In this document: positions 1 to 12,338 of the stretch, piece by piece
How the letters are laid out: every line of letters starts with the position of its first letter
Numbering within the stretch: the first letter of the stretch is position 1
NCBI RefSeq assembly: GCF_905147045.1
Contig: NC_065894.1
Span: 595,501 to 659,500 of the forward strand
Source: Nymphalis io
Lineage: Eukaryota > Arthropoda > Insecta > Lepidoptera > Nymphalidae
Reading direction: 5' to 3'
Length of the DNA stretch: 64,000 nucleotides
Made by a program: the position numbers and the translations under genes
Notes under the pieces: generated by a model
Database searches by the model: none
Seen by the model: the letters and a program-made list of their open reading frames with translations, nothing else
What the model was told of the DNA's origin: nothing

Positions 1-549
1 TGATTATTTTTGTTAAAATCTTTACGAAGCAATAACGAACATGGAATATTCCAGGACCGGTCTCGAGTTCCGTTACACGATTAAGAATAAAGTATTTGGT
101 GATTCAGTAAAGCCGGGGTACACACGGCTAGCACATCAAATATATGCCATATTGCACTGCTATAAAAACTAAATTACTCTGTCTACAAATAGTAAAATAC
201 AGATTTTAATGAAGGTATGTCACATATGCACAATGTTTCTGAGTTTTTTTCGCCGGTTCTTCTCAGGACAGGGTATTTCTTTTACGAATCGGTGGTAGTT
301 TTTAATTTAAAAATCAATAAGTAATGCTTCTTTGTTGAATAAAGAAATATGAGGGTTCATACTTTAAAACAAGGCAAGCACCTCTGACTTTTCACGGTTT
401 TACTGGACCTTGTCGTGTAACTGTTACAAAATGTTTTTACAGTAATATGTAACACATTATATAACACATACTGCTATTATAAAAATTGTTTTCTCTTTCA
501 AATCTTAATATTTTTTTTGCTGTGGGTGGAACGTTTCTGTACAACTTGG

Positions 550-683
550 TCTAATTTGTTTATAATTCATCTCGTGCTCGGCGGAGATGGAAAGCATCGT
601 AGCCTGCATCTGTCGCGTGAAAATCTTCCACATGTGTATCTACCAACCGACATTGGATCAACGCGTCGGGATAAGCTCTAGTC
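550..683 (+). mobile_element. Metulj-like SINE, middle fragment
   Basis: Matches the SINE body from the TTTGTTTATAATTCATCTCG region to the GGATAAGCTC region, with many substitutions. Old copy. Confidence 0.75.
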
Positions 684-959
684 TTATTAGTCGCGGCTGT
701 TGAAAGGGATAAAATTAATAGATATGTTATATATATGTCCAATCGATTGAGGTAAGGAAAATATGTCTAGAGTTAAATCCAGTACAACACCGATCCTGAC
801 TATTTATTTATTTACTTAGATTAAATGAGAATTATGCAACCAGGCTATACGTTACTACATTATACATAGCATCAAAAGGTTAAAATTAATTTTAAGTATT
901 CAAATATAATATAATTTACATTTAAATTATACCAAGTAGATTAGATTGTAGATTTGTTG

Positions 960-1055
960 GCTAGATGTAAAGCCGCAGCCCAGGAGGTCCTGGGCTCAAA
1001 GTTGTTGAGTTTTTCTGTCGAAAATTCTCAATAGCAGCCCGGACTAGCAGTTTGT
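960..1055 (+). repeat. Third SINE-like repeat (agcccaggaggtcctggg)
   Basis: gctagatgtaaagccgcagc head and ctcaatagcagcccggact end. A related copy lies at 46806..46945. Probably a tRNA-derived retroposon; B-box remnant is poor. Confidence 0.5.
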
Positions 1056-2189
1056 ATTTTCGAGAAGCATCCTGCCGCAGAGCTATTAGCCAACAATTTA
1101 ATAGGTTTACAAGCTGTTATTTACTACATAATGAAATAAAGCGTAAACTGTCCTTTCGTCTTTGGAGGTTTTTAGAAATTTTTAAAGATTTTAATGAATG
1201 TGTACTCCTCTTTAAAATTTTCAAGTTCTGCATATAAAGGTTATTTAATGTTAATTATTAGCTATATCGAGATATATACTCATTATAAAATGTGTTTTTT
1301 TATATCTCCGTGTGATGGGTTCTCAGACTATATTAAAAAAACAGTTTTTGGCATATCTATAAAAATCATAAGGTTCAGTCGTAAAAACTTTTTTTGAAGT
1401 GAAAACTTTTGGCGCGTTGCGTTGGTTTATCGCAGGGGATAGACTCGTGGCTTCACATCACCAACATGCTAATGTTAATATAATAAATGGTTAAAAGTAA
1501 AAATAATTGAGGTATTGTGAAAAATAATAAGGATAATAATTATTGAAATTTAAGTCTATTTTAAGTATTATTTATTTAAATTAAGCTGTATTAATATATT
1601 TTGTACCGAGTTTGCGATTTACTATTATATTTTAATGAATAAAAAGGTATATAATGAAAAGGGATAGAATTATTATTTGGAGCCAATAGATGTGGAAATT
1701 GGACAAATATATTTAACGTTTTCAAGTTTTCACTTTTATCGGCAGTCCTTATGACTGACTGGTTTTTATATTATATAATAATTACATCCACACACGGGCA
1801 ATATAACAAATATACAACAGAAAATGAATCTAATCGTATTAACACCTGTCAGGGATAGTCGTAAATAAGAATTTCTAAATACTTTCGCTATGCCTATGTC
1901 ATACCATGTTACTTGTTTAGCTTTAAATATAAAAGCAACGTTTGATCATTTCATTTTATTCTTATTTTATAGTAACTAACTGTATTCATTGTAACCCATA
2001 TATTCAACGCTATAAGTGTACTTAACTACAAAATAGTTGTAGTAGTATTCAAAATATCATAAATAGTTTCAGCTTAATATTATTTTTATTATAAAATATG
2101 TGGTATGTAAATGTGGTATGAAAAACCGGTATGGAAACAATTTGAAAGAAACTATTACACATTTTGTTTTTTTTTTTGTTTTCGAATGG

Positions 2190-2485
2190 TCGAGATGGCC
2201 CAGTTGTAAGAACGCGAGAATCTTAACCGATAATCGTGGGTTCAAGCCCGGGCAAGCACCACTGAATTTTCATGTGCTTAATTTGTGTTTATAAGTCATC
2301 TCGTGCTTGCCGGTGAAGGAAAACATCGTGAGGAAACCTGCATGTGTCAAATTTCACTGAAATTCTGCCACATGTGTATTCCACCAACCCGCATTGGAGC
2401 AGCGTGGTTGAATAAGCTCCAAACTTTCTCCTCAAAAAGGCAGAGGAGGCCTTAACCCAGCAGTGGGACATTCACAGGCTGTTAC
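2190..2485 (+). mobile_element. Metulj-like SINE, full length
   Basis: A and B boxes at the left end (gggttcaagcccgggcaagc), typical body, GGACATTCACAGGCTGTTAC end. No clear target duplication. Lies 3' of gene C. Confidence 0.9.
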
Positions 2486-2631
2486 ACGTATAGTAACTAC
2501 TATTAGGAAAAAATAAACCGCATGACAACTTAATTATTTTATTACAATTTATCAACGAAGCGTATCAATGCAGATCTGGATCATATTGTATTGTGCAGTT
2601 TTGTATTTTATTTGTATAGGTAGATATATAA

Positions 2632-2689
2632 AACCTTCTCCACAAAAAAAAGGAGAGGAGGCCTTAGCCCAGCAGTAGGACATTCACAT
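2632..2689 (+). mobile_element. Metulj-like SINE tail
   Basis: Only the last ~58 bases (cttctccacaaaa..ggccttagcccagcag) are recognisable. Confidence 0.75.
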
Positions 2690-3282
2690 GCATATATTAC
2701 AATATTAAAAAAAAAGTTAAATTAAGAAATGTAAAACACAATATTCTATTCTTATCGGTACTATCTAATCGCAAAACTAATTGAGCTAGAGAGCTTTTAA
2801 GTTATAACAACTTTTAAATATAACATATAATAATGTAACGAATAAAATTTGCATTTTTTCACTTGATATTATATAAATATTTCTGTCAAATACAAATTTA
2901 TTTAATTGGCGAATTTTGGTTTAAGATCTTACGCGATGGGTCACGCCGAGGCGCAGCACTACATACTGTAAATCATAAAATGTCTGTCTGAACGTAATAA
3001 ACTCAAAAACGAACGGATTTTCATAACAATGAACGGAGTGATTCATAAGAAAGGTTCACTGTATAATTCATTAATTATCGTTGAAAATTTCGAAACAAAG
3101 TCATGGAAATAGAGTTTATATAATAAAATTAATATTTTATTAAAAATTAATATGTATTACGATATACATTTTTTATGAAGACCTTCGATCCGAGCAAAAT
3201 CGGGAGGTAGCTAAATATAATTTGTAAACTATCCTAAAGTAGTATATTATACTTTATATCTAAAAGATTATATATTAGACTA

Positions 3283-3345
3283 GCTGCCCGTCCCGTCTTC
3301 ATACTAAGCCGTAAAGTCGTTCTAACTATAACTTCTAATCGTATA
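3283..3345 (+). repeat. Start of the CTAGCTGCCCGTCCC-type interspersed repeat
   Basis: actagctgcccgtcccgtctt is the typical outer start of the element whose far end is seen at 26465..26601; the rest is not recognisable. Confidence 0.4.
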
Positions 3346-3869
3346 ACGACATCGGAAGACATCAGCGTCTGAGACACATGCTCGGCCTAGTTGAGGCGCT
3401 TGTACTCATTGAACAAGTACGCAATGTAATCTAATGTATCCATACGTTAAGGATTTTATTATTTTTTATTAAATAAGCAAATATTCCTAAACTCGGACCT
3501 ATAATTTTGAAAATCTTGTGATAAGTCAGTCAGTGGTGTTTTAATATATATATAGATTATGTTGTCACCAGCATCAAAAGTATGTGCAGAATTTGAGATC
3601 AACTATGCCAACACAAGCTTAAGCTCGAGTTTCAAAATGTATCCACGCATTTAACAGGTGAAATAAAACAAAACATAACAATAAGGTTCATGAAAGTTTA
3701 ATTTAAAAAAAAACTCGTTCCTTATATCAATTAATTTTATAAAAAAAGGAAATACATTTGATTTATAATTATTAAGTAAAGGTTTATAAATAATTTGATT
3801 AACTGTATATATATATGCTTTAGTTTTATTAGTAATAATGTAAATGATGCGGTTTAGTTCCGCTGGACC

Positions 3870-6600
3870 TCACTTCTTTCTTCTGATATAACAGGTATAT
3901 AGCATGGCCATAACTGCTACCACATACTGAAAAACATTCATACATTTATTACTAGCAATATTTATCATGAGTCGACAGTCTGACAGTGAAATGACAGTGT
4001 AACTGCCAGCCCAAGATTGGTAGCGCGTCAGCAGAGTAAGGGATGATTAATATTGCTCTCTACGTTTACGTATATTATTACTAATTTTATGTATAATAAT
4101 GCTTGCTTATTGATAATAATGTATATAGGTGGTGGTGATAACATACCATCAGGTATCTATTTATAATTTAAATATTGGCCATATTGGCCATTGGCGCTAT
4201 TGATATTGACCATGTCACCGAATCTCAAGGCCATCTGCTCAAGACGAGTCTTGCGCTGTAGTCATCGTATCCTATGAATATATCTAAGAAAATAAATGAA
4301 CTACCTCGTTGACTTATTAGGCTGCTGATCCTGAGGTAGTGACAGCCATGATTTAACTTACAATATTGTGCCTCGGAAAGCACGTAAGGCTGTTGGCCTG
4401 CCCATTGGACTGAGAGTTAGGGGATACGTGTTTGGGCACTCGCAACTGACTAGCATTAAGATTTAGCCGCTACTATTATATTAATCAATTTTTTTTTGAA
4501 AACTGAGTAAAATATAATTTAATAAAATAAAACTATACAAATGTAAATTACCAACCTCGGCAATACATATAAAAATGAGAACAGTGACAACTGTTTTCAG
4601 TACGTCTTTTAACGTTTCGGCGGCCTTTGTCACGCATCCCTCTTGAAAAGCATTATTCATATTGCACAGTTCTCCCCCACTCGTATTTATGTTGATATCG
4701 TTGGTTATTGAAGAAAAGTCTACATGATTTTGAATATTCTGGATGTTTTGGATATTCGACAACATGTCTGGGCAACATGTGACGGGGAGCGAGGAGGATT
4801 CATAATAATCTGGACCAGTCGTGCCGCAACACTTCAGCTGAAAGTGTCATCAGGTTATCATGACATAATATTAAAGGCATATTTAAATATTTTTAAAACA
4901 CAATATGACAAATGAAACATTTTTATTGTGTGCTGCTACTTTTGAATTTGGAGAAGAATTTGGATGTCAAGTACAAAAATATATTATATTATAATAAACC
5001 ATGAATGTAATTTAAAAAAAAAATTCTAACAAATAAGATGCAACAGACAGACGGAGTCTTGCCTGCTACTGCTTACCTCAGAACAGTAGAATATTTATAA
5101 GTGATTTTCATATATTTAATGAAATTCTGAATGTAAGTAAATCAGTTGTTAAATATATAATTATAATAAAATTGCATAATACGTTAATTATAATAATGAA
5201 ACAGGTACCTAAACTTATGAAATATAACTTACAGACGTTTCCAATGTGCTCAAAACCATTGCGTCGGTATTATTCAACCCTCCTGACAGTTCATCAATAA
5301 ACATGTCCGTCACAGTCCCTTTGTTTTTTGATAGAAACACCGTTAAGCCAACAGTTAAACTGGCTACAATCACTGTAATCACGGAATACTGAAAAAATAC
5401 TCATACATTACATACATTGTACGAATATTACAACAAGCGACTATACATATACTACTAGTAAGGATATAAAGGGCTTGAAAACAGGATATAATGACAAAAT
5501 TGACGTAGATACAAGACAGTGACGAAGGACATGAAAGGTTTGTATTTATTGACTGCTTCGATGGTTCAGTGCCTAGCTTGTAAGACTCTCGACGTCCTAG
5601 GATCATGTTTTTTAATGTCAGGTCATTAAAAAACATGTTTTTATAGTATAGGTACAAATGGACCACCTGATGCTAGGAACGCCCATAGACATGGGCATTG
5701 TAAGAAATATTAAGCGTCGCTTACATCGTCAATGTGCCATCAACCTTGGGAACTAAGATGTTATGTCCCTTGTGCCTGTAATTACACTGACTCACTCACC
5801 CTATGCTAGCATGCACATACTAGAGCATTGTAATATCTCCTGCGCAGTTATGGCTATTCTTCGGTGATAATGGATATTATGGCCGTTACCGATATCAGTC
5901 AGGAAAACACCATGTTTATTGTAAGTATCGATAACATTTTATTACATTACTTAATTATAAGGTAAGGTAACCCGATATGATTTACTTTTCTAAATTTCAA
6001 GGTTAGAGCGATACAGCTACGGAGACAAGGTAGATATCTTAGATTCCAGCTTACGCGTCGTACTGATGATGCTAGAAATGGCTTAAATTTTTTGCAATGC
6101 CAATGGCTATGGACACTGGAAACCGCTTACCATCTCCATTTTCTAACAAAAAAAAAACCTCAGAACGTACCGATATTAACATACAACTGTTCCTGGAGAT
6201 TGCACCACAGCATCCTAAGAAGAATATGACTGTGATGATACAGCCAATCACGATTATCAATGTCGGAAATAAGTTGAGATCATCCGATTCCAAATCTTCG
6301 ATATTCCGTACCTTCAGAAGAACTACTATACCCAGCGCTGTGATGGCTAAACCAACTAACTGAAAGTTATGTACACAAGTTATTTATTAATTAAAGGTTA
6401 TTATATATATGGCGATAGTTCGATTAAGCTTCGCAGCTATCATGGCTTTCTCTCGTCCACCCTTAAAAATTATTATATTCATAAAATATTTGCAACAAAT
6501 TATTTATAACGAAAAATTATAAATAAATACTTACGGTTAAAATAAGATTTATAATAATTAAAATATATTTCACAACACATGCTCCCAAACAGAGGCACAT
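3870..6600 (-). CDS. Tetraspanin gene C (5 coding exons, 249 aa)
   Basis: Four-pass membrane scaffold protein of the tetraspanin family, which organises membrane microdomains. Coding exons in transcript order: 6535..6600, 6171..6359, 5233..5388, 4556..4837, 3870..3926, all joined in phase 0. Exon 1 starts MCLCLGACVVKYI (juxtamembrane Cys, TM1 start). Exon 2 holds the rest of TM1, the small loop and TM2 ending in GCCGAIS. Exon 3 holds TM3 and the start of the large extracellular loop (LEL). Exon 4 holds the diagnostic KCCG, the TCC pair and two further Cys (six LEL cysteines) and the start of TM4. Exon 5 gives the end of TM4 and a short basic tail ending YIRRKK. Compared with genes A and B the LEL is about 32 residues longer and contains a repeated NIQ stretch. 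The exon 4 donor (GAG|gttggt) is weak but is the only phase-0 choice that joins exon 5. An AATAAA lies about 40 nt past the stop (3825..3830, minus). No EST support is available here, so splice sites are inferred. Confidence 0.93.
4362..4460 (+). repeat. Lepidopteran GTGCCTCGGAAAGCACG repeat, fragment
   Basis: gtgcctcggaaagcacgtaa through cattggactgagagttaggg; shares its later part with copies at 15045 (opposite strand) and 56138. Family type unknown. Confidence 0.6.
5648..5803 (-). repeat. ~275-bp butterfly repeat, partial
   Basis: Matches the family from the ggaccacctgatg end to gactcactcacc. Forward orientation is taken as the one ending CGTCCGCC plus an A-rich tail. In intron 2 of gene C. 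Confidence 0.85.
5805..5935 (+). repeat. Same repeat, other segment
   Basis: attgtaatatctcctgcgca block, then a degenerate gttaccgatatcagtcagga segment. In intron 2 of gene C. Confidence 0.55.
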
Positions 6601-7146
6601 TTTGCTTTGTTTTTTTTTTTTTTTTAATACTTTGCTATAATTAATTTATTTTTAATTACATTAGAAATTACGCACAACGTTATTCAAATGGTTTGGGTGT
6701 CAACTGAGGCTTGAATAAAACTAAAGTAATATCGATGTCGTTTACGTAGTTTGTGTGAGAAGGAACAATATTTCAAGTGTTCTGTTAAACTACAAAACAC
6801 TTGAAATTGCATATTAAAATAGTATTTATGTATTTACATATTATTATTTAAAACAATAGTTAGGCAGAAAAATAAACCATACTAAGTGATCAGCACCTCC
6901 CCAAAAAAATTGGCTCTGTACGATTTTCCCAATTAATGCACCGTGTGTAACTAAATGTAGTCAACCAATGTATTGGTTGCCGACCAAAATTTTAATTGTA
7001 CGTAACTAAACAATTAATTAATTTTCATAGTTTATAAGTTTTTGCATTGTCAAAAAGTTTTTATTTCTTGATCTGTAACGATAAAACATCTTCCAGCGTC
7101 CTGGTTGTAAGGTGAAATTCAGAAAAAAAATATATTTAAAAATATT

Positions 7147-7200
7147 TAATATAAGCACATGCTGTATTAATAATTAATTGTACAGCATGCGCTTATATTA
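7147..7200. repeat. 20-bp inverted repeat, one mismatch, 14-bp loop
   Basis: Arms 7147..7166 and 7181..7200 (AAGCACATGCTGTA / TACAGCATGCGCTT). About 90 bp left of the TTAA element. Confidence 0.85.
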
Positions 7201-7293
7201 TATGCAGAGGCGCACAACAACGCCACTCAAAATACTACTGCAAAAACTTGTATTTGTCTCAAAACGCTCATAACATAAATCATAACTTCTTAA

Positions 7294-8067
7294 CACGTTG
7301 ACGGACAATTGCGGCTATAGCCGTCAAAGCGAAGTTCACAATGTGGCATGACTGCTATAGCCGTCCAAAACGAAACGGTCGTTTTTAGACACTACGGCTA
7401 TAGCAGCACAAATGTGCACTTACTGGCGTATACGTAGAAGCATAGTGTCGTGTTTTGAAAACATCTTTTTAGGTTGAAGTTCATATTTCACCTGTTATAC
7501 GAGTTGCAGATTCAGTATACACGTGGTTGTGAAGGGAGTAGTGCGATCGTGTTTTCTATTGAATTTGTAGTTCTTATTGATACGTTTAACGATATTTATT
7601 ATTATTTATATAACTATACTGGTATGTATTTGTTTATTATTCATTTTATACTTTAAACAGAAATAAAAAAACAAAATTTAGCATTTTAGGTTAGGTTAAC
7701 GATACTATAGGTTATACTGTTTACTTTTTTTTTTTTGGTTTTACATTTGAAATATAAATAAATAATGATAATGTAAATGATAAATATATATTATATATAT
7801 AATATGCAATAAGAACTAACATTTCGTGTAAAACTCCCAAAAATACTTTGTTGCATACAAAAATTGCTTGTTTGAACCATTAAACCTGTCGTTTACGTTT
7901 TTAAATTTTTGCTGTTATAGCCGCAACCTAATTAAAGGTACTAAATTAATCAAAATTAAGTTTATTTAAGCAGAAAGAGTAAAACTATATTTCTAACATT
8001 CTAAAAATCACAAAAACATATAGTGTCAATTTTCGAACTTCGCTTGTTCCTACTGTCCGTCAACGTG
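7294..8067. mobile_element. Non-autonomous DNA element with 14-bp inverted ends, TTAA on the left
   Basis: CACGTTGACGGACA at 7294..7307 is repeated inverted at 8054..8067. TTAA (7290..7293) abuts the left end, as for piggyBac-type elements; the right flank lacks it. Subterminal copies of the palindrome GGCTATAGCC or its variants lie near 7312, 7352, 7402 and 7912, and an 11-bp GAAGTTC-containing block near 7328 is inverted near 8034. No transposase: the only sizeable ORF (7474..7656) looks like chance. Confidence 0.65.
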
Positions 8068-8402
8068 AAAAAGTAAATGCTAATTAATTTGGATTAACAA
8101 CCGATATTTTTCCTCTATATTCTTTTTAAAATTCGTAAAAAGTTAGTTTTACATCCTTTTTCGTATACTCGATTCTAGATCTTTTTCAATCTCATGATTG
8201 GGTTATCTGTAAGAAATACGCCACAATAAGCCACAAAACTGATCCTTGTACTACATAACTCAATTATTATTAATTATTTCTAGCGCCTTTTTCGTTCTTT
8301 ATTTGTGTTGCACAATAAAGTATAAATAAATGAGACTACTTTTGATTGTTTGCCTGACTTCACTGTCATATGTGAATTGTATTTTTACTAGTTTGTTGTC
8401 CC

Positions 8403-10349
8403 TTTTTTTTTTAAAAACGCATTTACGCGTTTCCCCCACTTGAAGTGGGGGGGTATGTGGGGCTCGCCGCCGCTGAAGGCGCCGGAATACCCACCAAAAA
8501 ACCAGCGATACCCACACCGTCTTTTCGGGGGACGCCACGGGATCGCTTGCGCATACTACCGTGACATCCCGACGGTAGGCCCGCCTCTGCAGGCCTCCAG
8601 ATTCTAAGGGGTTACAGAGACCCCCTAGACCCGGCGACATTTAGGGCGGGAGGAGAAGGTTTGCATAGCGCCGACGTCTTCTCCCCGGTCTTCTTCGGCG
8701 ATGTGGGTCAGCGGAAGCACTGTTCTCACGCTCCCGCTTCGCGGCCTCCTTCTGCGACATGACGTTTTCGCAGAAAGAGACCATCTCCTTCCACCCCCTC
8801 TCGCTACCGATTATGGCGTTTATCGCGCCGCACTCGTGGCAGGAGGGAGTGACCTCCCGCCTCGCTATCCGGTGCAGATACCTACCGAAGCAACCGTGCC
8901 CGGTAAGTACCTGCGTCAGCCTGAATGTGAGTGTGCCGTGACTCCGTTCCACCCAGCGACTCAAGTGGGGATGGACCGCCTCCACTGTCGCCAGGCCTGC
9001 CGAGGGGGACCCCAGGTCCTCCTCCCACCTGCGAATCAAGGCTCGCTGGGCTAGAGCCCTGACTCGCTCCATCTCCGCCAATCCTGGACGGTCGCCACTC
9101 GACCTCGCTTCCACCCGGAACCGGTACACTTCCGCAAGCACCTCTGCCTGGAGTTCCCAGGCGGATCGCTCGCGAGAAGTGTCACTGCCGTCCATGACAC
9201 TGTACGGTAACCACGTATCGCTCTCATCGCTATGACTCTCTGTGGTCTCCAAAGAAGAGCCTTGTTACGAGCAGTGAGAGCGTCCACCCAGATGGGTGCA
9301 CCGTACAGCGCCATGGAGCGCACCACACCAGCGTATAATTGCCGGCAAGGTGTTTCCGGCCCTCCTAAGTTGGGTAGAAGGCAGCCCAAGGCGGCAGCGG
9401 CGTTGATGAGCTTCGGGCTGAGTTGGACAAAATGCTGCCCGAAGCTCCATCTTCCATCCAGAAGCAGGCCCAGATACCTCATCTGGGCCTGCACCTTAAT
9501 CACCGTTCCCTGGACGGTGATAGACGCTCCTCGAGGGGACCTCGACGTGGACCGTGGAATAGGAGGGCCTCCGTTTTTGTTACCGAGACCCTCAAGCCCA
9601 GCATCCTGATTCGATCCATCGTGAGCGACACTCCAACCTCAGCCAGGCGGGCTGCCTCCTGAAAAGTACGTCCCGTCGCCGTGATGAGGGTGTCGTCCGC
9701 GTAGCACAGCACCCCCAACCCGGGAAGGACGGGTGCCCGCAGGAGCCAGTCAAAGCCAACGTTCCACAGGATTGGGCCGAGAACCGACCCCTGTGGAACG
9801 CCGCAGCCTACTCGACGCCGGACAAGTCGCCCATCGCCTCCCTCCCAGAGGACCACCCGATCCTGGAGGTATGCCCCCAACAGCCTTCTGAGATAATAAG
9901 GCACCCCGTGATATCGAAGCGCCTCCCTTATTGTCCCGAAAGGAAGACTATTGAAGGCGTTCGCCAGTCCAGCGATACCGCCAGGACCACGTCCCCTCGG
10001 GCCACCGCCTCTATGGTCCGGGTCTTCAGGGTGTTCAGGGCGTCGATAGTTGATCGACTCGCCCTGAATCCGAACTGAGCCTCTGAAAGACCCGGTCCCA
10101 CCTCCTCGAGGTGCTGAACAAGACGGGCAGCGATAATCTTCTCGAAGAGTTTGCCCGTCTCATTCAGCAGCACAATTGGCCTGTATGCCGAGGAAGAGCT
10201 TAGTGGGCGCCCCTCCTTCGGCAACAGGACCAACTTTCCTTCCTTTCATAGCTTCGGAAACTGCCCACTAGAAAGACACTCGTCGAACAGTTCCCGAAGC
10301 CTCCCTCCTAGATGTTCCAGGGCGTCACGCAGAACACGCCCTGGAACCC
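8403..10349 (-). mobile_element. 5'-truncated R1-clade LINE with 16-bp target duplication
   Basis: GC-rich insert in AT-rich DNA, minus strand. It encodes the C-terminal part of an R1-clade ORF2, then a 3' UTR, and ends in a run of ten A (T on plus, 8403..8412). The duplication ACTAGTTTGTTGTCCC is perfect at 8387..8402 and 10350..10365. R1 itself sits in 28S rDNA, but the flanks here are not rDNA, so this is either a dispersed relative or an off-target copy. Confidence 0.95.
8641..10349 (-). pseudogene. Broken R1-clade ORF2 (reverse transcriptase)
   Basis: Pieces in order from 10349: a pre-RT segment (VLLPKEGRP), RT motifs (YRPIVLLNETGKLFEKII; FGFRASRSTIDAL; GVPQGSVLGPILWN; CYADDTLITATG), then the R1-type C-terminal region (SMALYGAPIWVDAL; LTQVLTGHGCFGRYLHR; CHECG). 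Damage seen: an in-frame TGA in the segment before LLPKEG (about 10245), a 1-nt loss near 9980 in the SLD-NAF motif, frame changes near 9500 and 9100, and an internal deletion after CHECG removing most of the zinc-binding region. The 5' end is lost, as is usual for LINE copies. Confidence 0.92.
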
Positions 10350-10365
10350 ACTAGTTTGTTGTCCC

Positions 10366-11189
10366 GGATTCACACGGGTAAATAAAAAGATAAATACATT
10401 TTAGATAAGATTTGCTTAAAATACATTTTGCTGAGCGTCTACGTCGGGAAGGGAGTAACTGTGACAAATTTCAAGTCAATCGGGCGTATAGTTAAGATCT
10501 CTGTGATGAGTGGTATTATAATTAAATATTTTAAATTAAGTTGTGTCAGTGAATAGAAAGCTTATCATTTCACCCTAACCGAAATTCCTTTGTTGAAATC
10601 TAAGTAATTATGTAGAGGACGTTTAGTTACAAGTTCCTAATTTATATATCAAATACAAATTTGCCAACGTATTGAATCTATCCCTTTCAAAGAAAAATAC
10701 TGCCTAATTTAGATGGTACAATACGTAAGGTGATAATTGTTCAAGGAACATTGCAGAACCATGGCCAAAGCCAGGAGAAGTAGCTAGTACTTTCGATATT
10801 ATATTTTAAGTTTATGACGATAGAAATAATAACGGATTTGCTTTAGCTACAGTTTTCAAGGGGGTTTTACCACTTTTATCAGCATGTGTTATCTATATCA
10901 ATAAATAATCAATGTTATCTTGAATAAAATCATCTCTATTAGTCATGTCTAAGCACTCAGCTCAATATAATCAATATATACTTACGTAGGTAGTTAGTTT
11001 TATATGTTGTGTCTCTACAATATTCCATTTTGACAAAAAATCTTGTAAATTTAGAGATTTATATAGAGTACAATATTAATAGCTATATATAATAATAATA
11101 TTTCATATCGACTAGATTAGCTACTATTTTTTAGCAATGATATTTTAGAGTTACTGAAGAAAGTCTGTCTATCTTGCAGTTTACTTGAA
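10366..11189. other. Intergenic, nothing recognised
   Basis: AT-rich DNA between the R1-clade LINE and a 275-bp repeat. No open frame or repeat I can name; 10385..10510 is slightly richer in GC and could be an old repeat. Confidence 0.5.
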
Positions 11190-11478
11190 CTATGTAGACG
11201 GGCTTTGCGCAAGCACGTCTGGGTAGGTACTACCCTCTCATCAGATATTCTACTGCTAAACAGTATTACAATAGTATTGTTGTTTCGGTTTGAAGGGTCA
11301 GTAAGCCAGTGTAACTACAGGCTAAAGGGACATTACATCTTCGTTCACAAGGTTGGTAGCGATTGCATTGGCGATGTAAGTAATGGTGAATATGCCTTAC
11401 ATCGATAATGTCTGTGGGCGGTGGCCATATAACATCAGGTGGCCCGTTTGGCCGTCCGTCTATCTATAACATAAATAA
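11190..11478 (+). repeat. ~275-bp butterfly repeat, near full length
   Basis: Forward copy from gctttgcgcaagcacgtctg to gtccgtctatctataacata; ends in an A-rich tail, as a retroposon would. Confidence 0.88.
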
Positions 11479-12071
11479 AAAGTGCTCGTATATTTAAAAA
11501 CATACCGAAATTTTAAACATAAAACTTATAGAATGGTAACCCTGATTATATACAAAAATCGAACGTTTAATATTAATACTATACTGTTAAAGAAACGTAT
11601 GAGCAATAGTTATGGATTGTGTTATTGCTAAAATGTATAGTAAGGCGTGCTATAAAATGTAGCACGAATTATATTTTTGGTTGATTTCAAATTTAAATTA
11701 TTTCATTAAAAATTCATATTAACAAAAGCAATAACTAGAATCGGTTCTGAAAAGAAAATACCTTGATCTGAGAACCGGAAAAACGAACTCGGTTAGCATC
11801 TATGATAAGCAAATTTTTAAATTGTTTAGATTTTCAATATAATAAAGAAAAAGCTTCCAGGCAATCATGTATTATATTGAAAATTTATAAGTTAACCCGT
11901 AATTGTTACCGCGCGATTAGGGATAGTAAGTCACTTATAAATTAAATATAGAGAATAGTGATTACAAAATCAAGTGTTTGACATGTCTTGATTGCTCCCC
12001 CATCCTATTTAAAGCAAATTTATTTCTCAATACAAGTTTTAATACAATAATTATATTTTTTTAAAGTTAAT

Positions 12072-12338
12072 CAGTAGGCACACAGGCAAATGACCCACCT
12101 GATCGTAAATGGTCACCATCGCCCATAGATAATGGCACTGTAAGCGGTATTGACCGTCCCATCATCGACAACGCGCTATCAACCTTGGGAATTAAGATGT
12201 TATGTCCCTTGTGTACTTGTGTTGTGTAAGTGAGCCAGTGTACACAACAATACTAAGTAAAGCTGTTTGGCGGTAGAATATGTAATGAGTATATGGTATC
12301 TTATTCAGACGCGCTTGCGCATAGCCGTTTTCAAAGCA
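12072..12338 (-). repeat. ~275-bp butterfly repeat, diverged
   Basis: Reverse copy with the central part altered (ttgtgtacttgtgttgtg). 3' flank of tetraspanin B. Confidence 0.8.

Noticed and set aside
2190..2270. tRNA-like A and B boxes
   Set aside because: They are the head of a multi-copy SINE, not a tRNA gene.
7474..7656. 60-codon frame inside the TTAA element
   Set aside because: AT-rich and Tyr/Ile-rich, with no transposase similarity; expected by chance.
8701..9662. Long plus-strand open frames (117, 125, 79 codons)
   Set aside because: They lie opposite the GC-rich R1-clade ORF2 on the minus strand and have no protein features of their own.
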